This document shows positions 1 through 7,500 of a stretch of 64,000 nucleotides of DNA, in pieces. This stretch comes from Plastoroseomonas arctica (GTDB taxonomy: Bacteria; Pseudomonadota; Alphaproteobacteria; Acetobacterales; Acetobacteraceae): positions 248,001 through 312,000 of the forward strand of contig NZ_JAAEDH010000001.1 in the NCBI RefSeq assembly GCF_018128965.1, read 5' to 3'. Every line of letters begins with the position of its first letter. Position 1 is the first letter of the stretch. The notes under the pieces were generated by a model, which was not told the origin of the DNA, did no database searches, and saw only the letters and a program-made list of their open reading frames with translations. Position numbers and translations under genes: made by a program.

Positions 1-964
1 TGCCGCGCAGGAAGCGCTTGGTGCGCGCGGCTTCGAAACCCCAGGCGACCAGCGGTTCCCCGTCATCGACCAGCGCGAGCTTCGCCGTGGTGCCGCCCAT
101 GTCGAAGGCGAGCACGCGGTCCAGCCCCGCCTTGCGACCGAACCAGGCGCCGGCGAGGGCCCCCGCGGCTGGCCCACTCTCCAGCAGCTGCACCGGCGCG
201 CGCTTGGCCTCGGCGCCATGGGTGAGGCCGCCATTGGACAGCATCAGGAACAGCGCGCCAGGCACGCCGGACGCCTTTAGCGCCGCCTCCAGCCGGTCGA
301 GATAGACCTCCGCGATAGGCCGCACATAGGCGTTGGCGACGGTGGTCGCCATGCGCGGGTATTCGCGGATCTCGGGTGCCACGTCGCAGGAGAGCGAGAG
401 GCTCAGCGCCGGGAAACGCGCCGCGATCGCTGCGGCCGCCGCACGCTCATGGGCGGGGTTCGCATAGGCGTGCAGGAAGCAGATGGCGAGGCTGGTGACG
501 CCCGCCTCCACCAGCGCCGCGGCCTCGGCCAGCACCGCCTCGATATCCAGCGGTATCTCCACGCTGCCATCGGCGTTCAGCCGTTCGGGCACCTCGCGCC
601 GCCAGGGGCGCGGGACCAGCGGCTTGGGCATTTCCAGGAACAGGTCGTAGAGCTCGTATTTCCGCTCGCGCCCGATCTCGAGAATGTCGCGGAAACCGGC
701 CGTGGTGATGAGACCCGTCGCCGCACCTTTCCGCTCGATCAGCGCATTGGTGAACAGCGTCGTCGCGTGCACCACGCGCCCGATCTCGGCGGCGGCGATC
801 CCGCTTGCATCGAGCAGCCGCGCAAGCCCGCCCATCGCACCGCGCGAGGGGTCATCGGGCGTGGTGCTTTCCTTCCAGATCGCGGTGCGGCCGGTCTCCG
901 GGTCCAGCAGCACCAGGTCGGTGAAGGTGCCGCCGATGTCGATACCGAGCGAATAGCGCGCCAT
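1..964 (-). CDS. hyuA: Hydantoinase/oxoprolinase family protein, HyuA-like (N-terminal part)
   Basis: ATP-dependent cyclic-amide hydrolase subunit (N-methylhydantoinase A / 5-oxoprolinase family), cytosolic. The 321 residues in the window start MARYSLGIDIGGTFTDLVL, the phosphate-binding loop of the actin-like ATPase fold. They continue with the family motifs HATTLFTNALIERKG (about 60-75), ESGPAAGA and FDMGGTT (about 280-310). The C-terminal half lies beyond the left edge, where a hyuB partner would be expected. An AGGA ribosome site sits 7 bases before the ATG. The start is 12 bases after the stop of the receptor gene upstream, so the two are probably co-transcribed. The family is clear; the substrate (hydantoin, oxoproline or similar) is inferred only from the hydantoinase-like gene at 5199. 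Confidence 0.92.
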   Translation of the reverse strand, partial: MARYSLGIDIGGTFTDLVLLDPETGRTAIWKESTTPDDPSRGAMGGLARLLDASGIAAAEIGRVVHATTLFTNALIERKGAATGLITTAGFRDILEIGRERKYELYDLFLEMPKPLVPRPWRREVPERLNADGSVEIPLDIEAVLAEAAALVEAGVTSLAICFLHAYANPAHERAAAAAIAARFPALSLSLSCDVAPEIREYPRMATTVANAYVRPIAEVYLDRLEAALKASGVPGALFLMLSNGGLTHGAEAKRAPVQLLESGPAAGALAGAWFGRKAGLDRVLAFDMGGTTAKLALVDDGEPLVAWGFEAARTKRFLRG

Positions 965-976
965 GAAAAATCCTGA

Positions 977-1957
977 TTACCCGTCGGAGCGGATGTTGCC
1001 GGCGATGGCGACAGCGCGCCAGCGCTCGCGGTCGCGCCGGATGCGCGCGACGAAGGCAGGCCCGCTTTCGATCATCGGTTCCAGCCCACGCTCGCGCAGG
1101 GTGCGCGCCGTTTGCGCATCGGCCAGGGCGAGGGCGAACAGCTCGGCGAGGCCGGCGCGGATGTCGTCGGGCAGGTTGGCCGGCCCGGCCACACCGAACC
1201 AGTTGTTGATGTCGAGGGCGGGATACTGCACGGCGAAGGGCAGCAGGTTGGGCAGCATCGCGACCGGCGTCGCCGAGGTGATGCCCAGCGCCTTCACCTC
1301 GCCCGCGCGGATCAGCTGCGCGACCTCGGCGACATTGGCCATGAAGATATCGACGCGCCGTGCCGCGACATCCATCACCGCCGGCGCGCCGCCGCGATAG
1401 GCGACATGGGTCATCTCGACCCCCAGCTCATGCAGCAGATGCGCCGCGGCGAGCTGATTGGTCGAGCCATTGCCGGCCGAGGCGAAGGTGCCGGCGCCAT
1501 TCTGCGCGCGCGCGTAGCGGGCCAGCCCCTCGAGGTCCGAGAAGGGTGCGTCGAGCCGCGCGATCAGCGCCATCGGCGTGCCGGCGAGTGCCGCGACCGG
1601 GGTGAGGTCGCGGTCCACGTCGATGGGCATGATGCTGCCTGGCAGCACCGGGGACACGCACATCATGCCCATGATGGCACTCGCCAGCGTATAGCCATCG
1701 GGTGTGGCGCGGGATGCGGCCTGGGCGGCGATGAAGCCATAGGCGCCGGAGCGCACCTCCTGCACGATGGTCTTGCCGGTGAGGCGCAGCACGCCCTCGG
1801 CGACGACGCGGAAGACGATGTCGACGGACCCGCCGGGCGGGTAGCCGTTGAAGATGCGGATGGGTTGCGTCGGGCTCCAGGCCGCGCGGGCATGGCCTGC
1901 CGCGAGCAGCAGGGGCACGGCCAGCATGGCGCGGCGGGACAGGCGTGTGGTGCGCAT
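977..1957 (-). CDS. TctC/Bug-family periplasmic solute receptor
   Basis: Periplasmic substrate-binding protein of the Bug (tripartite tricarboxylate transporter TctC) family, 326 residues. The leader has a twin-arginine-like LSRRAML followed by a hydrophobic core ending AGHARAA. The mature part has the typical IRIFNGYPPGGSVDIVFR strand-loop that holds the ligand carboxylate. A GGAGG lies 7 bases before the ATG chosen here and 4 before an adjacent in-frame ATG at 1960. No TctA/TctB membrane subunits are present nearby. It lies immediately upstream of hyuA, so it probably binds a compound related to that pathway; the ligand is unknown. Confidence 0.9.
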   Translation of the reverse strand: MRTTRLSRRAMLAVPLLLAAGHARAAWSPTQPIRIFNGYPPGGSVDIVFRVVAEGVLRLTGKTIVQEVRSGAYGFIAAQAASRATPDGYTLASAIMGMMCVSPVLPGSIMPIDVDRDLTPVAALAGTPMALIARLDAPFSDLEGLARYARAQNGAGTFASAGNGSTNQLAAAHLLHELGVEMTHVAYRGGAPAVMDVAARRVDIFMANVAEVAQLIRAGEVKALGITSATPVAMLPNLLPFAVQYPALDINNWFGVAGPANLPDDIRAGLAELFALALADAQTARTLRERGLEPMIESGPAFVARIRRDRERWRAVAIAGNIRSDG

Positions 1958-2034
1958 CATCGGACCTCCAGCAGTCACGGATGGCGGCCTCCCGAGGCAA
2001 CGCTGCCCGAGAGTTGCGGTGTCGTCCATCTGGC

Positions 2035-3006
2035 TCATTCGGGCTGCACCCCGGCGGCCGCGACCACCGCGGCGTGGCGCGCGATCTCGGAGTCGAGGTA
2101 GGCGCGGAATTCGGCAACGCTCATCGGCGACACCACGGCGCCGAGCGCAGTGTGTGCCGCCACCATCTCCGCATCGGCGAGGATGCGGTTGATCTCGCCA
2201 TGCAGCCGCTCGATGACCGGCGCGGGCGTGGCGGCGGGCGCGAAGACGCCGTTCCACAGACCGGCCTCGAAGCCGGGCAAGGTCTCGGCGAGCGTCGGCA
2301 GCTCCGGCAGCAGCGCCGCCCGCGCGAGGCCGGTGGTGGCGATGCCACGGATCTGCCCTGCGCGGATCAGCGGCGCTAGCGTAAACACCGCATCGAAGAG
2401 CAGGTCGATCTGGCCCGCGATCAGCCCGGTCCGCGCCTCGGCATAGTTGCGGTAGGGGATGTGCTGCATGGTGACGCCGGCCTCCGCACAGAGCCGCTCC
2501 ACGGTCAGGTGCAGCGCCGAGCCCGGGCCGGAAGAGGCGTAGTTGAGCGCCCCGGGCCGCGCCCGGGCATGCGCCACGAGCTCCGCCAGCGTCGTGACCG
2601 GCAGGCGGTTGGGGACGGCGAGCGCGAAGGGGAAGCTGTCCAGCATCGCGACCGGCGCAAGGTCCGTCATCAGCCGAAAGGGGCGTCGCGGCTGCAGGGT
2701 CTCATTGATGGCCTGGTTGGTCGTGCCGATGACCAACGAGTAGCCATCCGGCGCGGATTTCGCCACCGCATCGACGCCGATTGTGCCCGCAAGGCCGGGC
2801 CGGTTCTCGACCACCACGCCCTGGCCGAGCGCGCGCGTGAGACGCTCGGCGAGCAGCCGCGCGACCGTGTCAGTCGCACCACCCGGCGAATAGGGCACGA
2901 TGACGCGCAGCGTACGGCGCGGCCAGGCATCCTGCGCGATGGCCGGAAAGGCCAGGGTGGTCGCGGCGAGACCCAGCACGGCACGACGAGGGGGAAGGGG
3001 ATTCAT
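2035..3006 (-). CDS. TctC/Bug-family periplasmic solute receptor
   Basis: Second Bug-family receptor of the hydantoin region, 323 residues. It has a Tat-like leader (LPPRRAVLGLAATTLAFPA, cleavage near AIAQ) and the family segment LRVIVPYSPGGATDTVARLL. Two ATGs lie side by side (3009 and 3006); AAGG is 6 bases before the second. It ends 77 bases before the next Bug gene on the same strand. The two are clearly related in fold but not close copies. Such genes are typically expanded in Acetobacteraceae and Burkholderiales without matching permeases. Ligand unknown. Confidence 0.9.
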   Translation of the reverse strand: MNPLPPRRAVLGLAATTLAFPAIAQDAWPRRTLRVIVPYSPGGATDTVARLLAERLTRALGQGVVVENRPGLAGTIGVDAVAKSAPDGYSLVIGTTNQAINETLQPRRPFRLMTDLAPVAMLDSFPFALAVPNRLPVTTLAELVAHARARPGALNYASSGPGSALHLTVERLCAEAGVTMQHIPYRNYAEARTGLIAGQIDLLFDAVFTLAPLIRAGQIRGIATTGLARAALLPELPTLAETLPGFEAGLWNGVFAPAATPAPVIERLHGEINRILADAEMVAAHTALGAVVSPMSVAEFRAYLDSEIARHAAVVAAAGVQPE

Positions 3007-3038
3007 CATGGACCTTGCCTAGCAAGCCGCGCGCCGCG

Positions 3039-4034
3039 TCACGCGAATGGGAGGCGGCGACCCTCCGCTAGGGCGCGCTCGATCACCGCCGCCATCCGCA
3101 CCAGCCGCAGCCCGTCGGAGCCGGTGCCCAGGCGCGTGCCGCCATCTGCCAGGTCGCGCGCGAAGCCGTCCAACTCGTCGCGGTAGAGGTCGCAGGCGTC
3201 CATCCGCTCGCGCACCACGCCCTCGGCATTGGTGATGGTCATCGAGAATTCGCCAGCCCAGCGCAGTGGTCCGGTGCGCAGCATCCCCGCCGTGCCGATC
3301 ACGACCAGGTCATTGCCTGCATACGGTGCCTCCCGCGAGGCGCGCAGGCTCACCTGCACGTCTCCCTCACTGCGCAGCAGCAGAGTGATGGTGTCCGCGC
3401 CCATCCCGCTGCCCGGCGGCGGGGAGGCGAGGCCCGCGACATCGACCAGCGCCTGCCCGATCAGCCGCGGCACCGCGTCGAGCAGGTGCAGCCCGACATC
3501 GTAGAGGATGCTGCCACCGCGCGCCGGGTCCTCCCGCCAGGCGGATCGCTCGGCAAGCGGGGCCGCACGCTCGATGGACAATGCCCGGACGGTCCCGATG
3601 CGGCCCTCGCGCAACACCTCCGCCACGCGGTCGAGGAATTTTTCGAAGCGCAGGTGCAGGCCGAGGCGCAGCATCACCCCAGCCTGCTCGCAGGCATCGA
3701 TCATGCGCTGCGCATCGGCCTCGGTCATCGCGAGCGGCTTTTCGCACAGCACCGGCTTGCCCGCGGCCGCGGCGGCGAGCACGGGCGCGAGATGCGCGTC
3801 GTTCGGGCTCATCACGAAGACCGCGTCGACCTCCGGGTCCTCGACCAGCGCCTCGACCGTCGCGTGGATGCGCGGGATGTGGTGCGCGGCGCCGAAAGCC
3901 TGGCCCTTGGCCGCATCGCGCGTCATGCCGGCCGTGATGCGCGCGAATTGCGAACGTGCCGCCGCGGGCACGATGCCATTGGCTGCAAGCGAGCCGAGCC
4001 CCACCAGCCCCCAGCGCAGCGATCGGACATCCAT
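3039..4034 (-). CDS. Gfo/Idh/MocA family NAD(P)-dependent oxidoreductase
   Basis: 331-residue cytosolic dehydrogenase-like protein. The N-terminal Rossmann fold opens with LRWGLVGLGSLA (a GxGxxx nucleotide loop). The conserved catalytic-site motif CEKPLAM follows at about residues 95-101, and a C-terminal alpha/beta domain carries GGSILYDVGLHLLD (family GG..D.G.H..D motif). Members oxidise or reduce sugars, inositols and related cyclic polyols; the substrate cannot be read from the sequence. It is the first gene of the leftward run and faces the CobW gene across a 163-base divergent gap that probably holds both promoters. Confidence 0.88.
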   Translation of the reverse strand: MDVRSLRWGLVGLGSLAANGIVPAAARSQFARITAGMTRDAAKGQAFGAAHHIPRIHATVEALVEDPEVDAVFVMSPNDAHLAPVLAAAAAGKPVLCEKPLAMTEADAQRMIDACEQAGVMLRLGLHLRFEKFLDRVAEVLREGRIGTVRALSIERAAPLAERSAWREDPARGGSILYDVGLHLLDAVPRLIGQALVDVAGLASPPPGSGMGADTITLLLRSEGDVQVSLRASREAPYAGNDLVVIGTAGMLRTGPLRWAGEFSMTITNAEGVVRERMDACDLYRDELDGFARDLADGGTRLGTGSDGLRLVRMAAVIERALAEGRRLPFA

Positions 4035-4197
4035 GGCAGCTCTCTCCTCAACGGTGGCGCCACAGCATCGCCGCAGCAGAGGCGCGGTTCAACTCGCGCG
4101 GTTTACGCCCCCGCGCGTGACGTGCGAGGCTCGCCTTCGGGAGCATGGCGGGCGGCGAGATGAGGATCATCGACATGGCACCGGGAGACGACCGGCG

Positions 4198-5199
4198 ATG
4201 ATCGCGCCGCGCCCGCCGATACCCGATGCGCCGTTGCCGTTCTCGGTGCTGACGGGCTTTCTCGGCAGCGGCAAGACCAGCTTTCTCTCGCGCGTGCTGG
4301 CGCAGCCGGATTTTTCTGACACCGCCGTCATTATCAATGAGTTCGGCGCCGTGGGGCTGGACCACCTGCTGCTCGACGCGGTCGACCAGGATGTGGTCGA
4401 GCTGCCCAATGGCTGCGTCTGCTGTGCCGTGCGCCAGGACCTGGCCGACACGCTCTACATGCTGCTGCGTCGCCACGCGCGGGGCGACCAGCGCTTCCGC
4501 CGCATCGTGCTGGAGACGAGCGGCCTCGCGGAGCCATCGCCAATTCTCTACACGCTTTCGGCCGATGCCTTTCTCGAAGCCTCGCTGCGCGTCGATACGG
4601 TGGTGACGGCGATCGATGTGGTGCTCGGCCTTGCGACACTCGCGCGGTTTCCCGAAGCCGTGGCGCAGGCCGCGAGCGCGGATCGACTGCTGCTGACCAA
4701 GACGGACCTTGCTCCGTTGGCCGAAGACCTCCGCGCGCAACTCGACGCGCTCAATCCCACCGCGACGCTGATCGATGCGCGCGAGACCGATCCCGCGACC
4801 GTGCTGTTCGGTGGTGGTGTCATCCGCATCCCGCGCGCCAGGTTTTCGGCGACGGCCGTGCATGCCCATGGCATCGCCGCCTTTACGCTCACGCTGCGCC
4901 GGCCAATGACACGGCTCGCCTTCGCCATGGCGCTCGGTCGCCTCGCGCAGGCGCACGGCGAGGATCTGCTGCGGGTGAAGGGCATCGTCGAGTTCGCAGA
5001 CCGCGCAGGGGGGCCAGCCGCCATCCACGCCGTGCAGCACACGATGTACGAGCCGCGCTGGCTCGATGACTGGCCGGATGCCGACCGCACGAGCCGCATG
5101 GTCTTCATCATGCGCAATCTGGCGCCGGCGATCCTGCTCGACGCGTTCGCGGCCGGCGACCCGGCCATCGGCGAAACACTGCAACAGGGAGTGGCGTGA
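4198..5199 (+). CDS. CobW/COG0523 G3E-family GTPase (metallochaperone)
   Basis: G3E P-loop GTPase, 333 residues, cytosolic. Walker A is G20-FLGSGK-T27. The metal-binding CxCC motif is C73-VC-C76, with INEFG (about 46-50) and a TKTD guanine-specificity motif. The C-terminal CobW_C domain (about 215-330) includes RVKGIVEF. The reading frame is open for 690 bases upstream, but similarity starts at this ATG, which follows a weak GGGAGA. Its stop overlaps the ATG of the hydantoinase gene (TGATG), so the two are probably translated together. That suggests it loads metal (likely Zn) into that enzyme; this role is inference. Family members serve many metalloenzymes. Confidence 0.9.
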   Translation: MIAPRPPIPDAPLPFSVLTGFLGSGKTSFLSRVLAQPDFSDTAVIINEFGAVGLDHLLLDAVDQDVVELPNGCVCCAVRQDLADTLYMLLRRHARGDQRFRRIVLETSGLAEPSPILYTLSADAFLEASLRVDTVVTAIDVVLGLATLARFPEAVAQAASADRLLLTKTDLAPLAEDLRAQLDALNPTATLIDARETDPATVLFGGGVIRIPRARFSATAVHAHGIAAFTLTLRRPMTRLAFAMALGRLAQAHGEDLLRVKGIVEFADRAGGPAAIHAVQHTMYEPRWLDDWPDADRTSRMVFIMRNLAPAILLDAFAAGDPAIGETLQQGVA

Positions 5200-6623
5200 T
5201 GCTGGATCTGGTGATCACCAATGGGCAATGCGTGCTGCCGAGCGGGCTCGCCGCGGTCGATCTCGGCATCGCGGGCCAGCGCATCGCGGCGATCGGCGCG
5301 CCGGGCAGCCTGGCGCAGGCTGCGCGCGTCATCGATGCCAAGGGTGGCCTCGTCATCCCCGGCGGGATCGACCCGCACATCCACGCCTCCTCCGCGATCC
5401 GGATGAGTGCCAACGACCCGCCGAAATTCACCGACCCGCCCTCGCAGGTCAGCCGCGCGGCACTCTGGGGCGGCACCACCACGCTGATCGACTTCGTGCA
5501 GTGCACGCATGAGCGCTCCATCCAGCAGGCGATCGAGCAGACCGACGCCATCTGGAAGGGCGATTGCTACTGCGACTATGCTTGGCACCTGACGCTGATG
5601 GGCGCCATCCCGCCGGTGCAGTTCTCCGAGCTGGCCGAGGCGATGCAGGCCGGCCATGCGAGCATCAAGATGTTCACCACCGACATCCGCATCGGCCAGA
5701 CCGGGCGGATGGTGCAGCACGGCCATATCTGGGAAGCGCTGAAGGTGGTGGCCAAGGAGGGCGGCATCGCCGCCATCCACGCCGAGGACAATGACATCGT
5801 CATGTTCATGTACGAGAAGCTGATCCGCGAGAACCGCGTCGGCTTCGAATTCATGGCCGAGGTCCACAACACGCTGTCCGAGGAACTCGCCTTCAACCGC
5901 GTCATTCGCCTCGCCGAAAACGTTGAGGGATGCGCGCTGTACATGGTGCATGTCTCGGCCGCGACGGGCGTTGCCGCGTTGGCCAACTCGCGTGCTCGCG
6001 GCTTCCCGATGTACGGTGAAACGCTGCATCAGTACCTGATGTACACCGCCGAGGACTACAAGAAGCCCAACGCGCAGATCTATCACACCTACCCCTCGCT
6101 GAAGTATCCCGAGGACCAGAAGAAGCTGTGGGAAGCGACCAACCGCGGCGCGCTGCAGGTCATTGCCACCGATGAGCTGTGCTGCCCCTTACGCATCAAG
6201 CTGCAGGGCAGTCGCATCGACGACACGACGGGTGGAAATTCCGGCGTCGAGCCTCGCGTGGGGCTGATGTACACGCAGATGGTCACCAAGCGCGGCTACA
6301 CGCCGGAGCATTTCGTGGACATGATCTCGACGAACGCGGCCAAGATCATGGGGCTGTATCCGCGAAAGGGCGCGCTCGCTGTTGGCTCCGACGCGGATGT
6401 GGTCGTGCTCGAGACCGGCATCGACAAGACCATCCGCGCCGAGGATATGCACGAGACGGACTACACGCCCTGGGAAGGCCACCAGGTCACCGCCTGGCCG
6501 CGCGTCACGGTGCTGCGTGGCAAGGTGGTGGTCGAGGACGGCGTGTTTTCCGGCGACCTCAAGCAGGGCGAATTCCTGCCGCGCAAGATCCCCGACGACG
6601 TGCGCAGCCGGCCGGCGGTCTAG
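5199..6623 (+). CDS. Dihydropyrimidinase / D-hydantoinase-like amidohydrolase
   Basis: Binuclear-metal cyclic amidohydrolase, 474 residues. All six expected metal ligands are present: H60 and H62 (HIH), K157 in SIKMF (the residue carbamylated in this family), H194 (HAED), H251 (VHVSA) and D325. The residues after D325 are E-L-C-C, where many dihydropyrimidinases have D-H-C. The substrate-loop region reads YHTYPSLKY. An N-terminal GTG at 5196 is in frame, but the ATG overlapping the CobW stop is the better start. It probably opens hydantoins, dihydropyrimidines or related cyclic imides. The divergent loop leaves the exact substrate open. Confidence 0.88.
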   Translation: MLDLVITNGQCVLPSGLAAVDLGIAGQRIAAIGAPGSLAQAARVIDAKGGLVIPGGIDPHIHASSAIRMSANDPPKFTDPPSQVSRAALWGGTTTLIDFVQCTHERSIQQAIEQTDAIWKGDCYCDYAWHLTLMGAIPPVQFSELAEAMQAGHASIKMFTTDIRIGQTGRMVQHGHIWEALKVVAKEGGIAAIHAEDNDIVMFMYEKLIRENRVGFEFMAEVHNTLSEELAFNRVIRLAENVEGCALYMVHVSAATGVAALANSRARGFPMYGETLHQYLMYTAEDYKKPNAQIYHTYPSLKYPEDQKKLWEATNRGALQVIATDELCCPLRIKLQGSRIDDTTGGNSGVEPRVGLMYTQMVTKRGYTPEHFVDMISTNAAKIMGLYPRKGALAVGSDADVVVLETGIDKTIRAEDMHETDYTPWEGHQVTAWPRVTVLRGKVVVEDGVFSGDLKQGEFLPRKIPDDVRSRPAV

Positions 6624-6636
6624 CCGCAAGCCAGTC

Positions 6637-6837
6637 TCAGGCTGCGTCGCGCGTTCCCTGCTGGCGGCGGATGGGGTCGAAGACGCGCGCCGGATCGCGC
6701 CCGGCCTTGAGGCAATCCTCGGCCGAGGCGGTCGCCTCCGGCTGCTGACCGCGACGCAGGGCCTCGAGGCTCTGGCGCGTCGGCGCGCCGCGGCGAAGCT
6801 GTTCGACGACACGTTCGAGATCGGTTGTTGCAGCCAT
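6637..6837 (-). CDS. Small hypothetical protein (66 aa)
   Basis: Short charged cytosolic protein starting MAATTDLERVVEQLRRG, with no signal peptide or membrane segment. A strong AAGGAGG lies 6 bases before its ATG, and its codon use matches the neighbours, so I take it as real. It is mostly helical-looking and rich in Arg, Ala and Gln. It ends 14 bases from the convergent hydantoinase stop and is divergent from the cupin at 6994. I do not recognise a family. Confidence 0.7.
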   Translation of the reverse strand: MAATTDLERVVEQLRRGAPTRQSLEALRRGQQPEATASAEDCLKAGRDPARVFDPIRRQQGTRDAA

Positions 6838-6993
6838 GGGGATCCTCCTTGGTCTTGGGGTCAGTGCGCGAGAAGAGGTACGCTTCCGCGCGGGGCGTTT
6901 CCATCCCCCGTGGCGCACGGTGTCGTGGCGGCTTCCCTCCGCGCGCGGGCCGGCGCATCCTGTTTGGCGGACATCCGCAAGGGAGCACACCCC

Positions 6994-7500
6994 ATGACGC
7001 TTGAGGAATTCGCCGCGCAGTGCCGCGACGCCATCACCGCCGACCCAGGCCCCGGCGGCCGCGAGAAGATCTGCGGCCTGGTACGCGAGGCGCTGAAGGA
7101 CCAGGCCTTCATCGCCGCCGCCATCCCGGACGGCACGCCCGAGCGGCACGTCCTGTACGAGGACCCCGATCTCGGCTTCACCATCCTCGCCCACGCCTAT
7201 GCCGGCGCGAAGCAGAGCCCGCCGCACGATCACGGCCCCTCCTGGGCGATCTACGGCCAGGCCGCCGGCGATACGATGATGACCGATTGGGAATGCGTCG
7301 CGCGCCCGACCGAGACCGCGCCGGGCAAGGTCACGCGCCTGCGCGACTACGCGCTGCACCCGGGCGATGCCTATCTCTACGAGGCGGGCGTGCTGCATTC
7401 CCCGCGCCGGGACGGGCCGACCCGGCTTCTGCGCATCGAGGGCATGAACATGGACCGGGTGAAGCGCCAGCCCTATGTCGCGGTCGACGCCGCGGCCTAG
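6994..7500 (+). CDS. Cupin-fold protein, cysteine-dioxygenase-like
   Basis: 168-residue single-domain beta-barrel protein. The metal-binding motif is SPPHDHGPSWAIYG (about 75-88), with a third candidate ligand in GVLHSPRR (about 140-147), as in thiol dioxygenase-type cupins. It probably binds Fe(II) and oxidises a small thiol or acid, but the substrate is unknown. The ATG follows GGGAG at 9-10 bases. Its stop codon shares bases with the convergent molybdenum hydroxylase gene (CTAG). A longer relative of the same superfamily is at 32787. Confidence 0.75.
   Translation: MTLEEFAAQCRDAITADPGPGGREKICGLVREALKDQAFIAAAIPDGTPERHVLYEDPDLGFTILAHAYAGAKQSPPHDHGPSWAIYGQAAGDTMMTDWECVARPTETAPGKVTRLRDYALHPGDAYLYEAGVLHSPRRDGPTRLLRIEGMNMDRVKRQPYVAVDAAA

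Noticed and set aside
6994-7500. Duplicate of the cupin at 32787
   Set aside because: Same fold and HDHG core only; the rest of the two proteins differs in length and sequence, so they are distant relatives, not a recent duplication.
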